A stretch of 53,160 nt of DNA, from contig NZ_CAJCKW010000017.1 of NCBI RefSeq assembly GCF_903970965.1, positions 1 to 53,160 on the forward strand, in the 5' to 3' direction. The position numbers and the translations under genes were made by a program. A model generated the notes under the pieces. It worked only from the letters and a program-made list of their open reading frames with translations. It was not told the DNA's origin and did not search any database. Positions 15,808 through 24,449 of this stretch are shown here, one piece after another. Each line of letters starts with the position of its first letter. Position 1 is the stretch's first letter. The stretch comes from Aureimonas sp. ME7. GTDB taxonomy: Bacteria; Pseudomonadota; Alphaproteobacteria; Rhizobiales; Rhizobiaceae.

Positions 15808-17724
15808 TCAGAAATCCACCCAATCGTCGCCGCCGCGCGACTCACCGGCAGGGGCGCCGCCGCCGACCGCACGAAGGCGTGGGGCCTTGGCTGCAGCTCG
15901 CGCGGGCGTGGGCCTTGGATGCTTCAGCTGAACTACCGTGTCCCGACCGGTGCGGAAGCGATCCATCATGCCGGCCAGTTCCTCGGTTTCGCCCGAGAGG
16001 CTCTGGGCGGCGGCAGTGGTTTCTTCCACCATGGCGGCGTTCTGCTGGGTGACGCGGTCCATGTTGTCGGCCGCGGTCGAGACTTCCTTGAGGCTGACGG
16101 CCTGCTCGGCGGCCGAGCGGGCGATGCGCGAGATGACGGCGCTGACCTCGCCCACCCGGTTGACGATGTCGTCGAGCGACTGCCCCGTCGCCGTGACCCG
16201 TTCGACGCCCTGTCCGACCTGCACGGAGGAGGTCGAGATGAGATCCTTGATCTCCTTGGCGGCCTCCGCCGAGCGCTGGGCAAGGCCTCGCACCTCCTGC
16301 GCCACCACTGCGAAGCCGCGTCCCGCCTCGCCGGCGCGCGCCGCCTCGACGCCCGCGTTCAAGGCCAGAAGATTGGTCTGGAAGGCGATCTCGTCGATCA
16401 CGCCGATGATGCGGCTGATCTTGGCCGACGACTGCTCGATCTCGGCCATGGCGCGCACGGCCTCGGCGACGACCTTTCCGCCCTTTTCGGCGTTCACCTG
16501 AGCCGTCGATGCGACGGCACGGGCCTTTTCCGCTTCGTCGGCGGTATCGTTGATGCCGCGGCTCACCTCGGCGAGCGCCGCCACGGTTTGTTCGAGGCTT
16601 GCCGCCTGCTGCTCGGTGCGCTGCGACAGATCGGTCGCGGCGATGGTGATCTCGCCAAGGCCCGTGCGCATGGTCCCGACCGCAGCCCCGACCGATCCGA
16701 TGGCTTGTTCGAGCTGCGCGACCGAGGCGTTGAACTGCGCGCGGATCGGCTCGAACTCGGGCGCTACGGAACCGTGCATGCGCACGGTGAGGTCGCCTGC
16801 CGACAAGGCTTCGAACCCTCGCTCGACCTGATGCACGAAAGCTTTCAGATCCTCCGCCTTCGCTTGGTCGATCGCCGACTGGCGTTCGCGATCGGCGGTT
16901 CGGGCTGCCTGCGCGCCCGCCGCTTCCCGCTCCAGAAGCCGGTTCTGGATCGCCGCGTCCTTGAACACCTGGACGGCCTTGGCCATGGAGCCGACTTCGT
17001 CGCGGCGGTTCTGGCCGTCGATTTCGATCTCAAGATTGCCCGCCGCCAGATCGCTCATCCGGCGACCGAGCCTGCCGAGCGGCCCGGTAATGCCTTTCGA
17101 GGACACCAGGAGAGCGCCGCCGATGCCCAGCAGCATCGCGATCACGGTGCCGCTGAGGAGCGTGGCGATCGTGGCCCAGGTGTCGGCGGTGAGGCGAGCC
17201 GACTTGTCGGCGGTGTAGGCGATGAGTTCGTCGCGAAGCACCTGATACTGGTTGGCGAACTCGAGGGTGGCCGCGTCCATCTGCGACAGATAGGGCCTTG
17301 CTCCAGCCTCGTCGTTGACCAGTCCGCGGGCAACGGCCCGAGCGCTGGCGCTGTCGACCTGGGTCAGGATGTTGTCCAGGGAGCGGAACTTCGCATCCTG
17401 AGCAGGGAAGGCGAGGGGGCCGGCGTGCAGGAGCGACTTCGTCTTCTCGATCGTCTCGGCTCTCGCGCCGGCCGCGGACCGTGCCTCCGGGCTGTTCCCG
17501 TCGTAGGTGAACACCTTGTAGGTGGTGTACCCGACGTCGCTGACATTGCGTCCCGCGCGAACCAGTTGGACGACAGCTCCCGATTCCACATCGATCATAT
17601 GGGAATAGGAAGCGTCCACCCCCGCGATCTGCGTGGCTGCAAAGCCGGACAGCGCCAGGCTCAGGAGACTGACGCTGGCGACCGTTCCGATGATCTTGGT
17701 CGAGATTTTCAAGTGTTGAAGCAT
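15808..17724 (-). CDS. Methyl-accepting chemotaxis protein (receptor 1)
   Basis: 638 residues from ATG 17724 ([14 protein letters not shown]); a longer frame to 17763 exists, but the paralogue at 30.0 kb starts with the same MLxxLKIxTK, which decides the start. TM1 at about 10-34, a helical periplasmic region of about 145 residues, TM2 at about 182-205, a HAMP domain, then a long cytoplasmic coiled coil with the trimer tip motif [10 protein letters not shown] and [16 protein letters not shown]. It ends DDWVDF, a WxxF pentapeptide of the type that tethers CheR/CheB for adaptation. The periplasmic part has no Cache signature; it looks like a four-helix bundle. Ligand unknown. Single gene with its own terminator. 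Confidence 0.92.
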   Translation of the reverse strand: MLQHLKISTKIIGTVASVSLLSLALSGFAATQIAGVDASYSHMIDVESGAVVQLVRAGRNVSDVGYTTYKVFTYDGNSPEARSAAGARAETIEKTKSLLHAGPLAFPAQDAKFRSLDNILTQVDSASARAVARGLVNDEAGARPYLSQMDAATLEFANQYQVLRDELIAYTADKSARLTADTWATIATLLSGTVIAMLLGIGGALLVSSKGITGPLGRLGRRMSDLAAGNLEIEIDGQNRRDEVGSMAKAVQVFKDAAIQNRLLEREAAGAQAARTADRERQSAIDQAKAEDLKAFVHQVERGFEALSAGDLTVRMHGSVAPEFEPIRAQFNASVAQLEQAIGSVGAAVGTMRTGLGEITIAATDLSQRTEQQAASLEQTVAALAEVSRGINDTADEAEKARAVASTAQVNAEKGGKVVAEAVRAMAEIEQSSAKISRIIGVIDEIAFQTNLLALNAGVEAARAGEAGRGFAVVAQEVRGLAQRSAEAAKEIKDLISTSSVQVGQGVERVTATGQSLDDIVNRVGEVSAVISRIARSAAEQAVSLKEVSTAADNMDRVTQQNAAMVEETTAAAQSLSGETEELAGMMDRFRTGRDTVVQLKHPRPTPARAAAKAPRLRAVGGGAPAGESRGGDDWVDF

Positions 17725-18005
17725 GGTCTTGCGCAAGCGCGTCCCGACGAGTGCCGCGCCCATCCGGCGGCTTCAGGGAAAATATGACTTGCAATACTGA
17801 AGAATTTACTCAGCGCTCCGACAACCAATGGTTATAATATGCTACTCCTGCGATAATTACAACTTGAGATCAAAGTATTCGGCGGTTTTGAAATTCAGGG
17901 ATGTATTCACGCAAAACGTTCCCTTGGGGAAGGGGCGGGCCGTAGAAGGAAACGTAAGAGATCGGCGATAGGCTCGTGCGCGATCGAATCGCTGGTGATA
18001 TCCCC

Positions 18006-18500
18006 ATGCTGTCTCGCCGTGCTGTGCTTTTCTCCGTGGCCTGCCTGGGCGGCGTGGCGCTTTCCGCCAGGCGAGCAACGGCAAACGACGACATTCTGCG
18101 TTTGACCGGGTCCGGTATGCCGGGCGGCATGCCCGTCGGCCTGACCCTGGCGGCGCTGGACGCACTTCCCAGGACCTCGTTCCGCACGTCGACGCCGTGG
18201 CATCCGGGCGTGGTGGAGTTTTCCGGCGTTTCCCTGCGCGATTGCCTACGCGCGGCGGGCGCGCAGGGCCAGACTCTCCGGCTCGTCGCCCTCAACGACT
18301 ACGTCGTGGAAGCGGACCTTGCCGAACTCGAAGCGGCCGATGCGCTTCTGGCGACGCGCCAGGACGGAGAGCCCATGCCGATCAGCGACAAGGGGCCGAT
18401 CTTCCTCGTCTTTCCGTTCGACGCTCGCCCCGCCTTGCAGCATCAGAGCTTCTACAGCCGGTCCGTTTGGCAGCTGGCCGAAGTGCAGATCCAGCCGTGA
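18006..18500 (+). CDS. Exported SUOX-fold (oxidoreductase molybdopterin-binding domain) protein
   Basis: 164 residues from ATG 18006 (MLSRRAVLFSVACLGG); an upstream GTG/ATG extension would spoil the signal peptide. The start has a hydrophobic export signal with adjacent arginines (SRRAVLF), possibly Tat. The mature part matches the small SUOX-like fold: LTLAALDALPRTS, STPWHPGVVEFSGVSLRDCL, VALNDYVVEA, DGEPMPISDKGPIFLVFPFD, and SVWQLAEVQI at the end. The Cys that anchors molybdopterin in sulfite oxidase is not at its usual place (STPW there instead), so cofactor binding is doubtful and a ligand-binding role is more likely. Its stop overlaps the GTG start of the GGDEF-EAL gene (GTGA), which implies the two proteins work together. 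Confidence 0.82.
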   Translation: MLSRRAVLFSVACLGGVALSARRATANDDILRLTGSGMPGGMPVGLTLAALDALPRTSFRTSTPWHPGVVEFSGVSLRDCLRAAGAQGQTLRLVALNDYVVEADLAELEAADALLATRQDGEPMPISDKGPIFLVFPFDARPALQHQSFYSRSVWQLAEVQIQP

Positions 18501-20425
18501 CACTGCGCGTCGCCGCCGAGCTGCCATCCCGTTATCGGCGGGTGCGATCGATCCTGACGGGGGTCACCGCCGCCCTGGCGCTCGTAGCCATCGTCTGCTC
18601 GTTTCTGGCCGTGCGCTATCAGCACCGCATCATCGAAGCTTCGAAATACAACGGAACGTTCGATTTCGAGCAGGCCACCGTCGAGATCCTTCGTCTGCAG
18701 CTCCTCCTGGAACAAGGGGGCGCGGTTTCGAAGCCCCAGGAGGTCGAGCTGCGCTACGGCATCGTGCAGAACCGGCTGACCGTCATTCGATCGAACCCGC
18801 TTCTCGACGGGCTCGACCGACGCGAGATGGTCGACCGGATCCAGGGCGAGATCGATGCGATCGGGCGGGCCCTCCGGTCCGGCGACCCGGAAAGCCGGAG
18901 CGCGGCGACGGGAAAGGCCCTGGCCGCCTACGTCCCTCCGATGCTGGCGCTCTCCTCGCTGTCCCATGCCAGAACCGGTGACGAGGTGTCCCGCAATCAG
19001 AAGGAGCTCGAGTTCGTGTTCGCGCTGATCTGCGCGGTGACGATGGCTTTGGTTCTCTTCGGCGCGGTTCTGATCGTCTTCTTCTTCCGCCAGAACAACC
19101 AGCTCGACCGCGTCGTGCGCACCGACACCATGACGAAGCTCGCCAATCGCGTCGCGTTCAACAGCCTGTTGGCGAAGCCATCGCCGGACCATCGCGCGGT
19201 GGTGATCGTCGATGTCGATCACTTCAAGGCCTTGAACGACAGTTGGGGCCACGAGGCGGGGGATCGGTTTCTGATCGAGCTTGCCGCTCGCCTGCGCCGG
19301 GCCTGCGTGGATGCCGAGCTCGTGGCTCGGATCGGGGGAGACGAGTTCGCCGTCCTGTACCGGGGGCCGGAAGCGCAGCGGCGAAGCCTCGCCTGCTGCG
19401 AGCGTATCCTTCTTGCGACGCGCAGGCCGTTCGTGATCGACGGCAGGCAGGTCCGCTCCAGCGTGACCATGGGCGTTCGTCACACCGAGGAAGGAAACCC
19501 GGCGGAACAGGCCACTTTGTTCAAGGATGCCGATATCGCGCTTTATGTCGCCAAGACGGCAGGTCGCGATCGGTTCCGCCTGTTCCATCCCGACGACAAG
19601 CGCCTGTTCCTTCGCCGGCAGCGCCTGCAGGACGATCTCGCCGAGGCGGTGGAGCGCGAGGAACTGTTCCTGGCCTTTCAGCCGATCGTGGATCTCGTCT
19701 CCGGGCGAACGAAGGGGTTCGAGGCGCTTCTGCGGTGGCGGCACCGCGAATTGGGGCTGATACCGCCATCCGAGTTCATTCCCATCGCCGAGGACAGTGG
19801 GCAGATCCTGTCCATCGGCCGCTGGGTCATCGCGCAGGCCTGTGCGCAGGCCGCGCTCTGGCCTTGCGACGTATTCGTCGCCGTCAACGTGTCGGCCCGG
19901 CAACTGACGCAGGCCGACCTCATGGCGGACGTCCAGGCGGGCTTGCGCGATGCGGGTATCCTGGCGAAGCGGCTGGAGATCGAGATCACGGAAAGTACGC
20001 TGATCGAGAACGACGCCGCAGCGCTCGACGTCCTGCACCAGCTGCGCGCGGCGGAATGCCGGGTTTCGCTCGACGATTTCGGCACGGGCTACGCTTCCCT
20101 AAGCTACCTGCGCCGGTTCCCGTTCGACAAGATCAAGATCGACCAGTCCTTTCTTCGCGATGCCGTCGACGGGGAAGACGGAAACGCCATCATCGAGACG
20201 ATCTGCTCGCTCGCCCGGCGTCTCGGCCTTGCCATCGTGGCCGAGGGCGTCGAAACCGAGGCGCAGAGACGCCTGTTGGAGCGGGCCGGGTGCGAGTTCG
20301 GGCAGGGCTACCTGTTCGACCGACCCTTGTCCCCGCCCGACGGCATGCAGCGCCTTCTCAGCGAAATCAGCGGCTCCCATGCGCCGGAGGCTTCCAGGCC
20401 CATCTCCGCCGCGCTCGCGATGTGA
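18497..20425 (+). CDS. Membrane GGDEF-EAL protein (c-di-GMP synthesis/breakdown)
   Basis: 642 residues from GTG 18497, which overlaps the preceding stop as GTGA; upstream open frame is only the shadow of the previous gene. TM1 at about 20-40, a periplasmic segment of about 130 residues, TM2 at about 172-196, GGDEF domain with intact GGDEF at 280-284 (ARIGGDEFAVLY), then an EAL domain with EAL at 409-411 (GFEALLRWRHRELG), DDFGTGYASL, DKIKIDQSF and EGVETEAQ. Both active-site motifs are intact, so cyclase and phosphodiesterase activities are both possible. An RxxD inhibitory site is not seen at the expected position before GGDEF (VDAE there). The periplasmic segment probably receives a signal from the coupled SUOX-fold protein. 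Confidence 0.93.
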   Translation: MTLRVAAELPSRYRRVRSILTGVTAALALVAIVCSFLAVRYQHRIIEASKYNGTFDFEQATVEILRLQLLLEQGGAVSKPQEVELRYGIVQNRLTVIRSNPLLDGLDRREMVDRIQGEIDAIGRALRSGDPESRSAATGKALAAYVPPMLALSSLSHARTGDEVSRNQKELEFVFALICAVTMALVLFGAVLIVFFFRQNNQLDRVVRTDTMTKLANRVAFNSLLAKPSPDHRAVVIVDVDHFKALNDSWGHEAGDRFLIELAARLRRACVDAELVARIGGDEFAVLYRGPEAQRRSLACCERILLATRRPFVIDGRQVRSSVTMGVRHTEEGNPAEQATLFKDADIALYVAKTAGRDRFRLFHPDDKRLFLRRQRLQDDLAEAVEREELFLAFQPIVDLVSGRTKGFEALLRWRHRELGLIPPSEFIPIAEDSGQILSIGRWVIAQACAQAALWPCDVFVAVNVSARQLTQADLMADVQAGLRDAGILAKRLEIEITESTLIENDAAALDVLHQLRAAECRVSLDDFGTGYASLSYLRRFPFDKIKIDQSFLRDAVDGEDGNAIIETICSLARRLGLAIVAEGVETEAQRRLLERAGCEFGQGYLFDRPLSPPDGMQRLLSEISGSHAPEASRPISAALAM

Positions 20426-20525
20426 TCCACCGGCGCCGAAGCTCGGCGTGGCCACGCCTCTGCCGAGCGCCGGTTTTCGACAGGATTTCGGGAAAGAACC
20501 GGTGGGGAACGGCGTTTCCCGCTCC

Positions 20526-21167
20526 ATGACCCGCAGCCCCATCGAAACCGACACCGCTTCCCTGATTCGCGAATGGGCGTTTCCGACCGCGGCGGGGCTC
20601 GGCTCGTCGGTTCGCGCGCTGGGCATCGAGCGCGAGATCCGCGCCAAGCTCGCCTTTCCCGACCGCAAGCACATGGTCGTCGAAGCGGGCGTCATCCGCC
20701 TTGCCTTCGAAGCGGATGGGGCGGAGCGCCTGGCGAACGCGTCGGCCGTCGTCGAGCGGGTGCTTTCGGGTATCGCGACCCTTGCCGTGCTGCCGGGCGA
20801 GGCGGAGGACATCCTGACGATTTCCCCGCGCGAGCGCCAGAAATGGGTCAAGGACGGGCGTTTGATGAGCGCCGGCACGCGAACCGTGAAGCTGCGCGGA
20901 CGCTCCAAGGCGGTGACCTTCCACGTCTTCGACCCCCGGCATGTCGAGGACGTGCTCGACCGAGACCTTCCCACGCTCTGGCGCGAGGAGGATGCGCTGG
21001 CGATCGCGGAAGCGCGGCGAAGGGCGGCGGCCAAGGCGGCGCTCACGAGAGCCGCCAAGAGCGAGGCGAAGGAGCCGCGCGCGGCTCCAAAGGGCGGCAG
21101 GCGTTCAAACGAGCGCCCGAACCTTCGGGAATGGGACGAGTTCGATGCCGAGGGGTTTCTGCGCTGA
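20526..21167 (+). CDS. Hypothetical protein with a basic C-terminal tail
   Basis: 213 residues from ATG 20526; further open frame upstream is antisense-like shadow of the EAL domain. I do not recognise the family. The first 150 residues are mixed alpha/beta (SLIREWAFPTAAGLGSSVRAL, MVVEAGVIRLAFEADGAERL, LTISPRERQKWVKDGRL). The stretch SPRERQKWVKDGRLMSAGTRTV resembles a small DNA-reading helix-turn-helix, but this is weak. Residues about 160-195 are Ala/Arg/Lys-rich and probably disordered, and the end is acidic. It begins 101 bp after the GGDEF-EAL gene and converges on the HNH gene. No functional link is evident. Confidence 0.6.
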   Translation: MTRSPIETDTASLIREWAFPTAAGLGSSVRALGIEREIRAKLAFPDRKHMVVEAGVIRLAFEADGAERLANASAVVERVLSGIATLAVLPGEAEDILTISPRERQKWVKDGRLMSAGTRTVKLRGRSKAVTFHVFDPRHVEDVLDRDLPTLWREEDALAIAEARRRAAAKAALTRAAKSEAKEPRAAPKGGRRSNERPNLREWDEFDAEGFLR

Positions 21168-21182
21168 GCCCTGAGGGAGGGT

Positions 21183-21539
21183 TCAGCGCGCCCGACGTGT
21201 CGGCGCGTGGAAATCCGGCGGCTTGCCCGCGATCCAGCGCAAGAACGGGCCGAGATCGGGATGACTGGCCAGGGAAAGGCCGGCCTCCGCGTGCCGCTCC
21301 AGATCGGTGTTGGTGAACGAGGCGTGGATGGCGCGGTGGCAGATCGGGTGCACCGGCACGGTCTCGCGACCGCCCCGGCTCTTGGGCAGGGGATGATGCC
21401 ACTCGACCCGGGTGCCGAGCGGTCGGCGGCAGAGCCAGCATTCGCTCGGCTCCGGCGCTGGCGCCTCGGCCTCGTCCGCCTCGCGCCAGGCGCCCCGTCG
21501 TCCCGTGTGCTTTCGTGCCAAGTCTCGCAATCCACCCAT
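21183..21539 (-). CDS. Small HNH-type nuclease domain protein
   Basis: 118 residues. Contains a CWLCRRPL zinc knuckle (one CxxC pair) followed by TRVEWHHPLPKSRGG and VHPICHRAIHA, the order of an HNH (beta-beta-alpha metal) domain: WHH, then the Asn/His region, then CHRAIHA. Small stand-alone HNH proteins of this type occur in many Proteobacteria, with mostly unknown roles. The N-terminal 30 residues are charged and without structure hints. It converges with the hypothetical gene at 20526-21167 (15-bp gap). No phage genes lie nearby. Start could also be internal, as no strong ribosome-binding site decides it. Confidence 0.7.
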   Translation of the reverse strand: MGGLRDLARKHTGRRGAWREADEAEAPAPEPSECWLCRRPLGTRVEWHHPLPKSRGGRETVPVHPICHRAIHASFTNTDLERHAEAGLSLASHPDLGPFLRWIAGKPPDFHAPTRRAR

Positions 21540-21771
21540 GCCCGATCTTCCATCAGGTTGCCGCGCTGCCGGCCGAATTCAATGAGGCAGCGCGCCGCAA
21601 CCTGTTGGGCGGGGCGAGAGCGTCGGGCGGGACCGTCCCGGAGCGTTCGCTATGCGGTCGATGCCTCGTGCGTACCCGCCGGCGGTGAGGCGAAGCGGAC
21701 GCTTCTTTCGCGCAAAGGAGATCATTTCCCTCGCGGTAGTCGGCTCGCGGGATGGAGCGAGGGATGTCGCG

Positions 21772-22701
21772 TCAGTACCCTTGGGTGCGATCCACCGTGT
21801 GGGGAATCGTTCTGCCGGCCTGTTGAGCGCGGATCCCCGCAATGACCTGCCGCGCCGCCCCGGCCGGATGGGTGGCGCTCGCCACATGCGGCGTTACGAC
21901 GACGGCGGGATGGGCGAGAAGCGGATCGTCCGCGCTTGGCGGCTCCGAGAGGAGGACGTCGAGCACGGCGCTGGCGAGCCTGCCCTCGTCCAGGGCGCGG
22001 AGAAGGTCGCCCTCCACGACATGTCCGCCGCGCCCCGCATTCACCAGCATCGCGCCCTCGGGCAGCTTGCGGAAGAGGTCGGCGTCGAGCAAACCGCGCG
22101 TTTCGGACGTCAGCGGCAGCAGGCAGACGAGAATGTCGGCTCGGTCGAGGAACGCGTCCAGTTCCGCCATCCCCGCAAAGGTTTCCACGCCGTCGATCCT
22201 CTTGCGCGAGGCGCTCCAGCCGGCGAGCGGAAAGCCGAAGGGCTTCAGGATCTGGAGTGCGGCCTGCCCCATGACGCCGAGGCCCATGACCCCGACGCGG
22301 CGATCGGCGGCCGCGCGCACCGGGCGGGCGGACCAGCGGCCTGCCGCCTGGTCCGCCCGATAGGAAGCCATGTCCCGGTGCAGCATCAGAACCGCCATCG
22401 CGACATATTCCGCCATGGACTGCGTGAGCGCCTCGTCCACCATCCGCACCACCGGAAGGCCCGGTGGAAACTCGGCCCATGGCAGGTGATCGGTGCCCGC
22501 GCCCATGCAGAAGAAGGCCCGCAGGTTCGGCATGGCGACGCCAAGGTCCGCCGGCGGCGTCCAGGCGACGAGATAGGGGGCTTGTGCCACCTCGCCGCTG
22601 GTCGACCAGTCCGTCAGGACGAGGTCCGGCGCTTCCCGGCGAAACACCTCGTGCCAGATCGCGCCGCGAACCGGGTCCGATTTATAGGCGACGAGGGTCA
22701 T
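21772..22701 (-). CDS. ghrA: Glyoxylate/hydroxypyruvate reductase A
   Basis: 309 residues, normal for the GhrA subgroup of D-2-hydroxyacid dehydrogenases. NAD(P)-binding VGVMGLGVMGQAALQ, the catalytic set Arg in NAGRGGHVVEGDL, Glu in LLSEPPS and His in VTPHVAS, plus the GhrA-type MGAGTDHLPW substrate loop. Reduces glyoxylate to glycolate and hydroxypyruvate to glycerate with NADPH. It stands alone on the minus strand. It could serve to reduce glyoxylate or tartronate-semialdehyde-derived products of the aldolase block 20 kb away, but no linkage proves this. Confidence 0.85.
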   Translation of the reverse strand: MTLVAYKSDPVRGAIWHEVFRREAPDLVLTDWSTSGEVAQAPYLVAWTPPADLGVAMPNLRAFFCMGAGTDHLPWAEFPPGLPVVRMVDEALTQSMAEYVAMAVLMLHRDMASYRADQAAGRWSARPVRAAADRRVGVMGLGVMGQAALQILKPFGFPLAGWSASRKRIDGVETFAGMAELDAFLDRADILVCLLPLTSETRGLLDADLFRKLPEGAMLVNAGRGGHVVEGDLLRALDEGRLASAVLDVLLSEPPSADDPLLAHPAVVVTPHVASATHPAGAARQVIAGIRAQQAGRTIPHTVDRTQGY

Positions 22702-23055
22702 GGGGCGGTGTCTCCGGAGCCGATGGAGGGCGGATCCAGGCTACCCGTGCCCACCCGCCGCGCGGAAGCGGGGATTCGGCCGGAGGCGGCAGGTCCTGCC
22801 GCCGCGATACGCCAGAACGAAACATCCGCGCTCCCGCAACGCTCCCGCTCGCCAGCGACGGCCTGCCGACAGGGCCTAGGCTGGGAGCGGGCTGGCATCG
22901 CCGCCGCCCGCTTCGTTTCAACGGAGATCGCCGATGACTTGCCCTTCGCCGCGTTCCGTCGCCTTCCGCCGCGACGCCACGCTCGTCCACGCCGGAATGC
23001 TCCCCGCCGCTCATGCGCGCCTCGCCGGTCGTGGCAGGCCGGAGTTTATCGGGTG
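22702..23055. other. Divergent intergenic region, ghrA and bicupin gene
   Basis: 354 bp without a supported gene. It must contain promoters for ghrA (minus) and for the bicupin-hydrolase-acetyltransferase operon (plus). I see no clear palindromic operator. Confidence 0.45.
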
Positions 23056-23784
23056 ATGAGCATGCAAGCCTCCGACCTGGTCCGCACCTTCCACGACCTC
23101 CGCCGTTTCGCAGCGGAGGCGCCGCGCGCGGCCCAGCCGGCAAACGGCGACGCCTTCATCGCGGCGCGCCGGCCTCTGGTGCTCGCGGATGCGCCGACGC
23201 ACGTCTTCGCCGTGGACCTTCCAGCCGGCTCCGGCGAAGCGGCTGCACTTCCCGCCGACGAGTTCGTCATCGTCCTGTCGAGCGAAGTGTTGCTGACGCC
23301 GAAGGGCGAGGCGACGCGCCATATCCGGCCGAACGAGAGCTTCGTCCTCGTGAAGGGCACGCGGTTCACTTGGAGCGCCCCGCGCGATGCCGTCCTGATC
23401 GTCCTGTCCTATCCGGCCGGCGGTGGTAACGGGGCGCTTCACGCGGTCGATCCCCAAGCCGAGCGCGCCCCGTCCGCCTCGCCAAGCGCCACGCTGCTCG
23501 TCGGCGAGACGCCGAAATGCCGAAGCCATCAAGATTACCTGTCCGAAGACGGCACCTTCGTCTGCGGCACATGGGAGGCGACGCCCTATGTCCGCAAGAC
23601 GATGCTTTATCGGCACTGCGAGCTGATGCATCTCCTGAAGGGTTCGGTCACCTTCGTGGACGAAGGGGGGCACGAGGCGACCTTCCGGGCCGGCGACGTG
23701 TTCTTCGTGGAAGCGGGCGCGGCGTGTTCGTGGGAAAGCCGGGAGGACGTCGCCAAGGTCTATGCCATCCACCGTCCGGCGTGA
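23056..23784 (+). CDS. Bicupin protein with C-terminal DUF861 (cupin_3) domain
   Basis: 242 residues from ATG 23056 (a GTG one codon earlier is in frame). The C-terminal half is a clear cupin_3 domain: CGTWEATPYVRKTM, CELMHLLKGSVTFVDEGG, FRAGDVFFVEAGAACSWE and VAKVYAIH. The N-terminal half (about 20-125) is a second, degenerate cupin with DEFVIVLSSEVLL and RPNESFVLVKG. DUF861 cupins include ureidoglycine aminohydrolase and EutQ-like proteins; the metal-binding His set is thin here, so catalytic activity is uncertain. Its stop overlaps an in-frame GTG of the next gene, so it heads a three-gene operon with a cysteine hydrolase and an acetyltransferase. Confidence 0.82.
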   Translation: MSMQASDLVRTFHDLRRFAAEAPRAAQPANGDAFIAARRPLVLADAPTHVFAVDLPAGSGEAAALPADEFVIVLSSEVLLTPKGEATRHIRPNESFVLVKGTRFTWSAPRDAVLIVLSYPAGGGNGALHAVDPQAERAPSASPSATLLVGETPKCRSHQDYLSEDGTFVCGTWEATPYVRKTMLYRHCELMHLLKGSVTFVDEGGHEATFRAGDVFFVEAGAACSWESREDVAKVYAIHRPA

Positions 23785-23795
23785 GGATCGCTCCC

Positions 23796-24449
23796 GTGAA
23801 CGGCCGGATCGACCAGCCGCTTGCCGGAACCCGCCGCGCCCTCGTCGTGGTGGACGCGCAGCCCGCGACGCTGAAGGCGCCAGCGGCATGGGAGGTGCTG
23901 GAACGGATCCGGGCCTATGTCCGCGCCGCACCCTACGACGCCTATCTCGTCGCGATCTACCACGCGCCGCCCGATTCCATGTTCGCCCGGCAGGGCGGCT
24001 GGATTCTGAATGCGGATGCGGCCGGGCCGAGCGACGCCGATATCCTCGCGGCGATCGAAGCGAGCGGACGCCCCAAGCTTTCGATCGAAAAGACCATCCG
24101 TTCGGTCCTCAAGACCGAAGATGCCAGGACCTTTCTACGCGCCCACCGCATCGACGAGCTGCATTTCGTCGGCTTCGACATCAACGACTGCGTGCTGGCC
24201 TCCGCCTACGACGCGATCGACAGCGGTTTCCACGCCTTCGTCCTGGAGGAACTCGCCTTCCGAACCGATGCCGATGCCGGGCTGATCGAAGCGACGCTCA
24301 CGCTCCTGCGCCATCAAGGCATGACCAACCGGACGCGGCGCTTTGCCGCGAACCCGGTGGCCCTTCGAGACCCGTCTTCGCCACAAGAGGGCTCGGATCG
24401 AATGGCGGGAGCGCGTGATCTCGTAAAGGCCACGGGACCGCGCGCATGA
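23796..24449 (+). CDS. Isochorismatase-like cysteine hydrolase
   Basis: 217 residues from GTG 23796, supported by GAGG 9 nt upstream; GTG 23781, overlapping the previous stop, is the alternative. Catalytic triad of the superfamily is present: Asp in ALVVVDAQ, Lys in SIEKTIRSVL and Cys in GFDINDCVLASAYDAI. Members hydrolyse C-N or C-O bonds in isochorismate, nicotinamide, N-carbamoyl compounds or ureidoacrylate. The usual cis-peptide region after the Lys is present but the protein is otherwise divergent. Translationally coupled to both neighbours (ATGA with the acetyltransferase), so it probably acts on the same metabolite as the bicupin. Substrate unknown; nitrogen-rich small amides are the best guess. 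Confidence 0.8.
   Translation: MNGRIDQPLAGTRRALVVVDAQPATLKAPAAWEVLERIRAYVRAAPYDAYLVAIYHAPPDSMFARQGGWILNADAAGPSDADILAAIEASGRPKLSIEKTIRSVLKTEDARTFLRAHRIDELHFVGFDINDCVLASAYDAIDSGFHAFVLEELAFRTDADAGLIEATLTLLRHQGMTNRTRRFAANPVALRDPSSPQEGSDRMAGARDLVKATGPRA

Noticed and set aside
15658-17787. 709-codon plus-strand frame opposite receptor 1
   Set aside because: Shadow of the chemoreceptor gene; no domain and no ribosome-binding site.
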